A stretch of 48,185 nt of DNA from Streptomyces sp. MUM 203J. Lineage in GTDB: Bacteria; Actinomycetota; Actinomycetes; Streptomycetales; Streptomycetaceae. Shown piece after piece: positions 1 to 10,610 of this stretch. Every line of letters begins with the position of its first letter. Position 1 is the first letter of the stretch. Below the pieces are notes generated by a model. It worked only from the letters and a program-made list of their open reading frames with translations, was not told the DNA's origin and ran no database searches. A program made the translations under genes and the position numbers. The stretch lies in assembly GCF_022414595.1 (NCBI RefSeq), contig NZ_JADWYO010000051.1:1-48185 (forward strand). Direction: 5' to 3'.

Positions 1-1697
1 GCCTCACGGGCGCGCTCGGCGGCGCGGCGGGCGGCTTCACGGGCGGTGTCCCAGGAGGCGACGGCGGTCTGCGCGGCGTCGCTGGCGGCGAGGGCCGCGC
101 GGGCCGGGTCGGCATCGGGGGCGGTGTCGTCGAGCCAGCCGGCCCGTACGGCTTCGGCGGTCTCCTGCTCCACCTCGTCGAGGCGCTGGCGCAGGTGGAC
201 GGCCTCGCTGCGGGCGCGCTGGGCCTCGGTGGCGGCGGTGGTGGCGTCGCGGTGGGCGGTCTCGGCGGCGTCCTGGAGGGCGGCGGAGCGCTGTTCCTCC
301 TCGTCGGCGTGCCGTGCGCCGTCGTCGGCGGCGTCCTGGAGGGCGCGGATCAGGTCGGACGCGGCCTTGGCGCGAGCGGCCAGTGCGGGTGCGGCGTCCC
401 GTTCGGCCTCGCGGATCGCGGCGGCCACGCGCGCCGATCGGTCGGCGGCGGCGCGGTGCCGCAGCACGGCCTCGGCCGCCTGCCAGGCGGAGTGCAGGGT
501 GCGGGCGTCGATGAGTTCGCGGCGCTGGGCGGCGGCGCCCTTCTCGGCGGCGGCGAGGGCCAGGGAGGCGTGCCGGTAGGCGAGTTCGGCGGCGATCAGG
601 GAACTGTGGGCGCGGGCCCGCCCGACCTCGTCGACGGTGTCGGCGGCGGCGGTGACCTGCTCTGCCAGTTCGACGGCACGGCCGCGTTCCTCGGCGGCCC
701 GGGCGGAGAGACGGCGGGCGAGGACACGGGTGCGGCGCTCGGCTCCGGTGTGGATGTCGCGGGCGCGGGCGCGGGCCTCGGTGGCCTCGACGATCCGGCC
801 CAGCAGGTCGACCGAACCGGCGGTGAAGTCGCGTTCCGCGGTGAGTTCGGCACGGCGGCCGAGTTTGTCGCCGAAACCGCTGACGAGGTCCGCGAGGCCG
901 TCGGTGTCACGGGTGTCGGTGACGGCGCGCAGGAGGAGGTCGGTGAAGTCCGAGTCCTTCTTCACCGCGAAGAGGCCGGCGGCCTCGCCCTCGTCGGCGT
1001 TCATCTCCCGCTGGTAGCGGAAGAGTTCCGGGTCGAGGCCGAGGTCACCGAGGTGCTCGTTCCACCGGTCGTGGATCTCCTCCCAGGACACCTCCAGGTG
1101 CGGATAGGCCTTCCCGGCCTCCATGAGGGCGTCGCGGAAGCCCTTCATGGTGCGGCGGCGGCCCTGGGCACCGGAGGCGCCCTCGGCGGCGGGGCGTACG
1201 GCGGTGGACTCCGCGACGGGCAGGCTGTCCAGGCTGAGGCCCGGGCCGGGCCGGAAGGAGTACCAGGCCTCGGCGAACTTGCGGGGGTCGTTGGAGACCT
1301 GGCGGCCCCGCCACTCGCTGACCTTGCCGACGACCACGAGTTCGCCGGTGAGGGTGTGCTGCCACTCCAGGGCGACATGGCCGCAGTCGTCGGCCAGGAG
1401 GAACTTGCGCAGGACGCCCGAGCTGGCACCGCCGAGGGTGTTGCGGTGGCCGGGCAGCATCACCGAGAAGATCAGCTTGAGGAGGACGGACTTGCCGCCG
1501 CCGTTCTCCAGGAACAGCACGCCCGCAGGAGCCGGACGGCGGGGCGGGCCGGTGGGTTCGTCCTCGAAGAACTCCGCCTGGGTGGGGGCCGGGTGGGGCA
1601 CGGGCGCGCCCACTCCCCGCAGGTCCAGCACAGTGTCGGCATAGCGGGCACCGGCGGGTCCGATGGAGTAGAGGCGGACCCGGGACAGCTCGTACAT
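1..1697 (-). CDS. SMC-like ATPase of a condensin / Wadjet-like system (partial)
   Basis: This is the N-terminal 565 residues of a large ATPase; the rest lies beyond the left edge. It starts at ATG 1697 with MYELSRVRLYSIGPAG. A P-loop LENGGGKSVLLK lies at residues 63-74 (Lys69), followed by a head-like region to about residue 260. From there to the edge the chain is rich in Ala, Arg and Glu, as expected for a long coiled-coil arm. A P-loop head followed by a coiled coil is the SMC/MukB/MksB/JetC plan; the second half of the head (ABC signature, Walker B) should lie off-window. The gene follows the two smaller genes to its right on the same strand, in the order kleisin, small subunit, SMC used by mksFEB and jetABC. 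Assignment to a condensin-type complex rests on architecture and gene order. The exact family is inferred; other SMC-like ATPases such as RecN or SbcC remain possible. Confidence 0.72.
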   Translation of the reverse strand, partial: MYELSRVRLYSIGPAGARYADTVLDLRGVGAPVPHPAPTQAEFFEDEPTGPPRRPAPAGVLFLENGGGKSVLLKLIFSVMLPGHRNTLGGASSGVLRKFLLADDCGHVALEWQHTLTGELVVVGKVSEWRGRQVSNDPRKFAEAWYSFRPGPGLSLDSLPVAESTAVRPAAEGASGAQGRRRTMKGFRDALMEAGKAYPHLEVSWEEIHDRWNEHLGDLGLDPELFRYQREMNADEGEAAGLFAVKKDSDFTDLLLRAVTDTRDTDGLADLVSGFGDKLGRRAELTAERDFTAGSVDLLGRIVEATEARARARDIHTGAERRTRVLARRLSARAAEERGRAVELAEQVTAAADTVDEVGRARAHSSLIAAELAYRHASLALAAAEKGAAAQRRELIDARTLHSAWQAAEAVLRHRAAADRSARVAAAIREAERDAAPALAARAKAASDLIRALQDAADDGARHADEEEQRSAALQDAAETAHRDATTAATEAQRARSEAVHLRQRLDEVEQETAEAVRAGWLDDTAPDADPARAALAASDAAQTAVASWDTAREAARRAAERARE

Positions 1698-1762
1698 GGC
1701 GGCGGACTCTCGTCGGTGGTTCGTGTCTTGCGGAAGACGTGCGGACGGCGGGTGGGGGTGGC

Positions 1763-2701
1763 TCAGCCGTGGAACGGGAGGCCCGCGTCGGCCACCAGGT
1801 CCAGGTCGTCGCCCTCGGGCGGCGGCACGAGGGTCGCGGAGCCGTCGGACACGGGGACGACGCCCAGTTCCAGCAGCTCGGCCATGGCCGCGCTGCCCGC
1901 CATGTCGCGGACCTGGAGCTGGTAGCGGGCGGTGGTGCGGTAGGTGCCGCCGTTGTCGTCGCCGGTGCGCTGGAGGAAGCCGGAGTCGGTCAGGAAGGCG
2001 ACGGCCTTGCCGATGATGCCGGTGGTCGAGCCCGCGAGGCGGCGGGCGTCCTTGGTGGCTCCCGTGGCGCTGCGCCGGGCGTAGACGCGCCAGGCGGCCT
2101 CCAGCCCGGGGGCGTCCGAGGCCGGGTCGGTGTTCTCGCCGGACTGCTCCGCGCGCTCCTCCAGCCGACGGCAGGCCTGGCGTACGAACGCGTCGACCCC
2201 GTGCACCGAGATGCGGCCGATGTACGTGTCGTCGGCCAGGTCCTCGGGGCGGGGGAACGCCAGGGCGGCGACGGCGAGGTGGGCCAGGCCGTGCAGGAAC
2301 CGGTCGGAGGCGTCGGTGGAGGCCCGGCGGGCGTAGTCGCCCATGCGGACGGCGAACACCGAGTCCTCGTCGGCGGTGACGGCCATGCCGGCGCGGGGGG
2401 AGACCTCCAGGACGACGAGGCCGAGGCCGGTGGCGACGGCGTCGGCGAGGCGGGCGAAGGAGGGGTCGTCACGGTAGCGGCGGAGCAGTTCGGCGTACTC
2501 CGCGTCGCGGGCGGGCAGCAGCTTGGGCTGCAGGCCGAAGGACACGAGGCGGGCGGCGTCCGCGGCGTCGGCAGGCGTGACGGCGGCCGGGCCTGTGTGC
2601 GTGCCGGGTACCGGGTCGCCGCCGGGCGTGGCGGGCTCGGGTGCCCGGGGGGCGTCCGGGTCGCTCCACGCGTCGGCGTGCTCGGCGTGGTGGTCGCTCA
2701 C
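1763..2701 (-). CDS. MksE/JetB-like small subunit of the condensin-like operon
   Basis: A protein of 312 residues starting at GTG 2701, with AAGGAG eight bases upstream. A start further upstream in the open frame would add only Pro/Ala-rich sequence and was rejected. The first 55 residues are acidic and probably disordered. The rest is a compact alpha/beta protein of the kind expected for tandem winged helices, including an alternating segment GLGLVVLEVSPRAGMAVT. The stop is 65 bases before the SMC-like gene, so the genes are probably cotranscribed. In Mks and Wadjet operons the middle gene encodes the small kleisin-associated winged-helix subunit. No residue motif alone proves the family, so the call comes mainly from position and size. 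Known JetB/MksE proteins are often shorter (about 200-250 residues); the acidic N-terminus explains part of the difference. Confidence 0.55.
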   Translation of the reverse strand: MSDHHAEHADAWSDPDAPRAPEPATPGGDPVPGTHTGPAAVTPADAADAARLVSFGLQPKLLPARDAEYAELLRRYRDDPSFARLADAVATGLGLVVLEVSPRAGMAVTADEDSVFAVRMGDYARRASTDASDRFLHGLAHLAVAALAFPRPEDLADDTYIGRISVHGVDAFVRQACRRLEERAEQSGENTDPASDAPGLEAAWRVYARRSATGATKDARRLAGSTTGIIGKAVAFLTDSGFLQRTGDDNGGTYRTTARYQLQVRDMAGSAAMAELLELGVVPVSDGSATLVPPPEGDDLDLVADAGLPFHG

Positions 2702-2915
2702 GGCGGGGGCTCCTTGGTGCGGGGTGCGAAGTGCGGTGGGGGGCGGTCTCAGGTGAGGGGCGTTGCGCCGCGGTGCCGGGTCGGTGCGTCGCGGGCGGCG
2801 GCCCACCGCGGGCGGCGGGGCCGGCTGTCGGGCCGCGGCGGGCGGGCGGCGTGCGGCGTGGGTCTGCGGGCCGGCCAGAGCGGGACACGGCGGCGGCCCC
2901 GCGGCGGGCGGGGCG

Positions 2916-4469
2916 TCATGCGGGGTCCGTGCGGGCGGCGGACATGGCGGCGGCGTCCAGCAGGGCGGTGCCGACGATGAGGTCGGCACCGCCGAATTCG
3001 GGGTCGTCCAGCTCGGTGCCGTCGTCCACGGCGAAGAGGAGGCGTTCCTCGCCCTGCCGGTAGGCGGTGCCGACCGGCGGGCTGGCGGCGTGCACGGCCA
3101 GCAGGGCGACCAGATAGGGCAGGTCCGGGTCCCTGAGGCGGGCCTCCGCCAGGAGGCCGGAGAGGCGGCGCGGGGCCTCGGGTTCCAGCGCCAGCAGCTC
3201 CATGGCCATGGCCAGCTGTGCCTCGCTGAACCGGCTGTCGTCGGGCGTGGCGATCAGGTCCGGTTCGGGCATCTCGGCACCGAGGTGCTCGCGTTCCACG
3301 GGCGGGGTGAACAGCAGGTCGATCAGGTCGCCCATGCGGACCGCGCCCGGGGTGCGCAGTCCGGTGCCGCGCGCGAAGTACGCGTCGGTGACCCGGGTCG
3401 CCCGCTCCACGGGGAGCGGCAGCAGGGGGGCGATCAGCTGTCCGTGGAGGTCGAGTCCGGTGCGCTCGGCAGGGCGGGCGAAGGCCTGGCGGTCCTGCTC
3501 GGCGCGGAACAGCGGGCCGGCCTCCAGGAGGCGGGACTGGAGCTGGGTGTGGCGGCGGATGCAGTCCTTGACGATGTCGACGAGTTCGGCGGCACGCCGC
3601 TTGTGCTCGCCCGTTCTCGGATCGGAACCGGTCTCGGCCTCGTCGCGCGCCTTGCGGATGTTGGTGAGGATCGCGTTCTCGTGGCGGTACCGCTCCGCGA
3701 CGTGGGTGAGGGCCTCGTCGATCATCTCGGGGACGGCGTTGAGCCAGTCGACGGCCCGGACGTTGCGCCGGGTCGCCTCCAGGGTCTTGCGGAGCGTCTC
3801 GGCGTACTGGACGGTGCGGTAGCGGGCCTGCTCGGCCGCGAGCTGCGCGTCGGCCAGCCGGCCGCGGCTGATCAGCACCTCCAGCTTGACCTCGGCAGCG
3901 ATCTGGGCGCTGGTGACATCGGTGTCGAGAGCGCCGACCAGGACGTTGACGGCTTCGTCCGTGGTGCGGAGGTAGACCCCGCCGCCGTAGCCGGGGACCT
4001 CCTCGAGGAGCTTGAAGTCGTAGTCCCGGCGCACGTAGACGCCGTCGGGGCCGAACGTGCCGTACACGGCGCGGAATCCGCGGTCGACACTGCCGACGTT
4101 GATCAGGTTCTCCAGCACCCACCGGGCGACCCGCTCGTGCTCGGCGGCCGGGCGGCGCGGGGCCTGGGCGGCGACGCGGGGCAGCAGCCGGGCGACGATC
4201 TCCTCGTGGTCGGCGCCCGTGTCGAAGTCCATGTGGAGGGTGACGAGGTCGATCGCGGCGAGGGCGACCTCCGCCATGGCGTACACCGAGAACTCGCCGG
4301 CCAGGTTCGCCTTGCGGGCGTCCAGATCGTGCAGCGGCGCGGTGCAGGCGAGCGCGCGCAGACGCCGCGCCAGCCCTTCGTCGGCGGCCGGGCCCTGCGC
4401 GGGCCGCGGCCCCGCGCTGAGCTGGGGCGGAACGAGTTCCGTCGGTTCCGTCGGGGCAGGCGAAGTCAC
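2916..4469 (-). CDS. MksF/JetA-like kleisin subunit, first gene of the condensin-like operon
   Basis: A protein of 517 residues starting at GTG 4469 (MTSPAPTEPTELVPPQ). After a Pro-rich tail of about 35 residues comes a predominantly helical protein. Residues 45-150 look like a winged-helix region, with an FSVYAMAEVALAAIDLVTL helix. A segment LRTTDEAVNVLVGALDTDV near residue 180 is followed by long charged helices to about 330. The C-terminal 180 residues include YFARGTGLRTPGAVRMGDLIDLLFTP in two stretches and a conserved-looking LIVGTALL end. Length and helix content fit MukF/MksF/JetA kleisins, which bridge the SMC heads. The gene opens the operon and is divergent from pxpA; 214 bases with no convincing gene separate it from the next gene. 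The role in plasmid or chromosome handling is inferred from the operon, not shown here. Confidence 0.55.
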   Translation of the reverse strand: MTSPAPTEPTELVPPQLSAGPRPAQGPAADEGLARRLRALACTAPLHDLDARKANLAGEFSVYAMAEVALAAIDLVTLHMDFDTGADHEEIVARLLPRVAAQAPRRPAAEHERVARWVLENLINVGSVDRGFRAVYGTFGPDGVYVRRDYDFKLLEEVPGYGGGVYLRTTDEAVNVLVGALDTDVTSAQIAAEVKLEVLISRGRLADAQLAAEQARYRTVQYAETLRKTLEATRRNVRAVDWLNAVPEMIDEALTHVAERYRHENAILTNIRKARDEAETGSDPRTGEHKRRAAELVDIVKDCIRRHTQLQSRLLEAGPLFRAEQDRQAFARPAERTGLDLHGQLIAPLLPLPVERATRVTDAYFARGTGLRTPGAVRMGDLIDLLFTPPVEREHLGAEMPEPDLIATPDDSRFSEAQLAMAMELLALEPEAPRRLSGLLAEARLRDPDLPYLVALLAVHAASPPVGTAYRQGEERLLFAVDDGTELDDPEFGGADLIVGTALLDAAAMSAARTDPA

Positions 4470-4597
4470 GGTGCACAGAGTAGGTCCTCACCCTGACACC
4501 GGTCGAAACGGCGAGGTGCTGCGGGCGGGCTGCGGCGTCGTCGCGCGGTCCTCTACCGTGACGGGCGGAACCGCCGTCGAGGAGTGGGGAGCCGCGG
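4470..4597. promoter_or_regulatory. Divergent promoter region between the condensin-like operon and pxpA
   Basis: This 128-base gap must hold the promoters of both the leftward condensin-like operon and the rightward pxpABC operon. A TACCGT hexamer near 4555 could serve as a -10 for pxpA, but no good -35 is visible at the right spacing. No clear operator repeat was seen. Confidence 0.35.
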
Positions 4598-5377
4598 GTG
4601 ACCGACGTGACCGGAGTGTCCATCGATCTGAACGCCGATCTCGGTGAGGGATTCGGCCGCTGGGAGCTGACCGACGACGAGCGGCTGCTGGCAGTGGTGA
4701 CCAGCGCCAACGTGGCCTGCGGCTTCCATGCGGGGGACGCGGTCACGATGCGGCGGGTGTGCGAGCTGGCGGCTGCGCGCGGGGTACGGATCGGCGCCCA
4801 GGTCTCCTACCGCGACCTGGCGGGTTTCGGGCGCCGCGCGATGGACGTTCCGGGGCACGAGCTGGCCGCGGAGGTGGCGTACCAGATAGGCGCACTGGAG
4901 GTGTTCGCCCGGGCGGCCGGGGCGCGGGTGGCATACGTGAAGCCGCACGGCGCGCTGTACCACCGTGTGGTGGGCGACGAGGAGCAGGCGTCGGCGGTGG
5001 TCGACGGGGTGCTGCTGGCCGGAGCCGGGGAGCTGCTGCCGGTGCTGGGGCTGCCGGGGTCACGGCTGCACGCCGCCGCGAAGAAGGCGGGGCTGCCGGT
5101 GGTGGCGGAGGCGTTCGCGGACCGCGCGTACACGGCGGACGGCGCTCTCGTGCCGCGCGGCCGGGAGGGGGCGGTGCTGCACGACCCGGGGGCGGTGGTG
5201 GAGCGGTCGGTGTCGATGGCCCGGGACGGGGTGGTCACCGCGAAGTGCGGCCGGTCCGTGGCCGTGGCGGCGCGGTCGCTGTGCCTGCACGGGGACACCC
5301 CGGGCTCGGTGGAGCTGGCGCGGCGGGTGCGGGCCCGGCTGGAGGAGTCCGGGGTGCGGGTGGAGGCGTTCGCGTGA
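4598..5377 (+). CDS. pxpA: 5-oxoprolinase subunit PxpA (LamB/YcsF family)
   Basis: A protein of 259 residues, the usual LamB/YcsF length, starting at GTG 4598 behind GGAGTGGGGAG. The family signature is clear: DLNADLGEGFGRW at residues 10-22, ACGFHAGD near 40, GAQVSYRDLAGFGRR near 67-81, YVKPHGALYH near 112 and FADRAYTADGALVPR near 150. PxpA works with PxpB and PxpC in the cytoplasm, using ATP to open 5-oxoproline (pyroglutamate) to glutamate. The next gene starts inside its stop codon (GTGA), so translation is coupled. It is the first gene of a pxpABC operon. Confidence is high for the family and good for the substrate because all three subunits are present. Confidence 0.95.
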   Translation: MTDVTGVSIDLNADLGEGFGRWELTDDERLLAVVTSANVACGFHAGDAVTMRRVCELAAARGVRIGAQVSYRDLAGFGRRAMDVPGHELAAEVAYQIGALEVFARAAGARVAYVKPHGALYHRVVGDEEQASAVVDGVLLAGAGELLPVLGLPGSRLHAAAKKAGLPVVAEAFADRAYTADGALVPRGREGAVLHDPGAVVERSVSMARDGVVTAKCGRSVAVAARSLCLHGDTPGSVELARRVRARLEESGVRVEAFA

Positions 5378-5991
5378 GGGCGCTGGAGGTGGGTGAGCGG
5401 GCGCTGCTGCTGGAGTTCGACGGGGGCGGTGAGGCGCGGGCCTTCCACGCGGAGGTGCTGCGGCGGCGGGCGGCCGGGGAGCTGCCCTCCGTGCGTGAAG
5501 TGGTGCCTGCCGCGCGGACGGTGCTGCTGGACGGGGTGGAGGAGCCACGGGCTCTGGCCGCGCGGCTCGCGCGGTGGGAACCGGGGCCTCCGCACGCGCG
5601 TGCGGAGGCGGTGACGGAGGTGCCGGTGCGGTACGACGGGCCGGACCTGGCGGAGGTCGCCGCGCTGTGGGGCGTGGCCCCCGGGGAGGTGGGGCGCATT
5701 CACGCGGGGGCCGTGTACGAGGTGGCCTTCTGCGGGTTCGCGCCGGGCTTCGGGTATCTGACCGGGCTGCCGGAGCGGTACGCGGTGCCGCGCCGGGCCA
5801 CGCCCCGTACATCGGTCCCGGCCGGGTCGGTGGCGCTGGCGGGGCCGTACACGGGTGTCTACCCGCGCTCGTCGCCCGGCGGATGGCAGTTGATCGGGAC
5901 GACGGACGTGGTGCTCTGGGATCCGGAGCGGGTGCCGGCGGCGCTGCTGGCTCCCGGGGCGCGGGTGCGGTTCGCGGCGGAGGCGCCGTGA
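5374..5991 (+). CDS. pxpB: 5-oxoprolinase subunit PxpB (KipI family)
   Basis: A protein of 205 residues. The start is the GTG at 5374, which overlaps the pxpA stop by four bases; the same frame stays open far upstream, but that sequence lies inside pxpA. It shows the KipI/allophanate-hydrolase subunit 1 signature: VAFCGFAPGFGYLTGLP at about residues 114-130, then PRRATPRTSVPAGSVALAG and YPRSSPGGWQLIGTT. It forms the PxpBC complex that phosphorylates and opens 5-oxoproline delivered with PxpA. In Bacillus the homologue KipI was first known as an inhibitor of sporulation kinase A, but in a pxpABC operon the enzyme role is the sensible reading. A 73-base gap precedes pxpC. Confidence 0.93.
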   Translation: MRALEVGERALLLEFDGGGEARAFHAEVLRRRAAGELPSVREVVPAARTVLLDGVEEPRALAARLARWEPGPPHARAEAVTEVPVRYDGPDLAEVAALWGVAPGEVGRIHAGAVYEVAFCGFAPGFGYLTGLPERYAVPRRATPRTSVPAGSVALAGPYTGVYPRSSPGGWQLIGTTDVVLWDPERVPAALLAPGARVRFAAEAP

Positions 5992-6064
5992 CGGGCGGGG
6001 CGGCCGTGGCCGCTCGGACGGCTGTGGCGGCGCAGCGGGTTCGCGTGCCGGTGCGGGAGGGGCC

Positions 6065-6928
6065 GTGACGGACCGGGGTTTCGTCGTCGTACGGGGCGGG
6101 GCGCTCACCACCGTGCAGGACCGGGACGGCCGGGTGGGGCACGCGCATCTGGGCGTGCCGCGGTCGGGGGCGCTCGATCCGGGTGCCGCCGCGCTGGTCA
6201 ACCGGCTGGTGGGCAACCCGGAGAACGCCGCCGTGCTGGAGACGACGCTCGACGGGTGCGCGGTGCGGCCCCGGTGCGCGGTGACCGTCGCGGTGGGCGG
6301 CGCGCCGTGTCCGGTGCGTGTGGACGGGCGGCCGGTGGCCTGGGGCGCGGCCGTGCGGGTGCCTGCGGGGGCGGTCCTGGAGGTGGGCACGGCGGTGCGG
6401 GGACTGCGGGCGTATGTGGCGTTCGCGGGAGGTGTCGCCGTCGAGCCGGTGCTGGGCAGCCGTTCGGCGGACCTGCTGTCCGGGCTCGGCCCCGGGCCGC
6501 TGGCCGCCGGGGCGGTGCTGCCGCTGGGGGCGGCGCCCGGCGGGGTGCCCTGCCGGGACGGCGCGCCGTGGCCGGGGGTGCCCGGGGAGCTGGTGCTGCG
6601 AGTGCGGCTCGGGCCCCGGCACGGGTGGTTCACGGAGCGGGCCCTGCGGACGTTCGCCTCGCGCGCGTACCGGGTGTCGGCGGCGTCGAACCGGATCGGG
6701 CTGCGGACGGAGGGGCCGCCGCTGGAGCGCGCCGTGACGGCGGAGCTGCCCAGTGAGGGGATGGTGCTGGGCGCGGTGCAGGTGCCGCCCGACGGACGGC
6801 CGGTGGTGTTCCTGGCGGACCACCCGACGACCGGCGGGTATCCGGTCGTGGGCGTGGTGCGTGAGGCGGACCTGGCGGGGGCGGCTCAGGCGGTGCCGGG
6901 AACGGCGGTCCGGTTCGTGGTGGGCTGA
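6065..6928 (+). CDS. pxpC: 5-oxoprolinase subunit PxpC (KipA / biotin-dependent carboxyltransferase family)
   Basis: A protein of 287 residues starting at GTG 6065 behind GGGAGGGG. Family marks include LTTVQDRDGRVGHAHLGVPRSGALDP at residues 14-39 (read in two parts), NRLVGNPENAAVLETTL, YVAFAGGVAVEPVLGSRSADL, and near the C-terminus SEGMVLGAVQVPPDG with HPTTGGYPVVGVV. These are typical of KipA/PxpC. It is the last gene of pxpABC and converges on the hydantoinase A/B gene 57 bases further on. It is shorter than many family members (about 310-330), mainly by compact loops; nothing essential looks missing. Confidence 0.93.
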   Translation: MTDRGFVVVRGGALTTVQDRDGRVGHAHLGVPRSGALDPGAAALVNRLVGNPENAAVLETTLDGCAVRPRCAVTVAVGGAPCPVRVDGRPVAWGAAVRVPAGAVLEVGTAVRGLRAYVAFAGGVAVEPVLGSRSADLLSGLGPGPLAAGAVLPLGAAPGGVPCRDGAPWPGVPGELVLRVRLGPRHGWFTERALRTFASRAYRVSAASNRIGLRTEGPPLERAVTAELPSEGMVLGAVQVPPDGRPVVFLADHPTTGGYPVVGVVREADLAGAAQAVPGTAVRFVVG

Positions 6929-6949
6929 GCGGGGGTCGCCCCGGACGGC

Positions 6950-6968
6950 GCGGCCGTGGGCGGGCCGC
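6950..6968. terminator. Hairpin between convergent pxpC and the hydantoinase gene
   Basis: A perfect 6-bp stem (GCGGCC / GGCCGC) with a 7-base loop lies in the 57-base gap between two convergent genes. There is no T-rich tail, which is usual for Streptomyces. It may act as a bidirectional terminator. Confidence 0.4.
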
Positions 6969-6985
6969 CGCCCGCGCACCGCTCC

Positions 6986-10594
<3,609 letters not shown>

Positions 10595-10610
10595 TCCCCC
10601 ATGGTGCCCC

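Noticed and set aside
195..1925. Long plus-strand frame of 576 codons
   Set aside because: It is a Gly/Ala/Arg-rich shadow of the SMC-like gene, produced by high GC in third codon positions. It has no domain or ribosome site.
2763..4496. Plus-strand frame of 577 codons
   Set aside because: Antisense shadow of the kleisin-like gene; low complexity and no recognisable motif.
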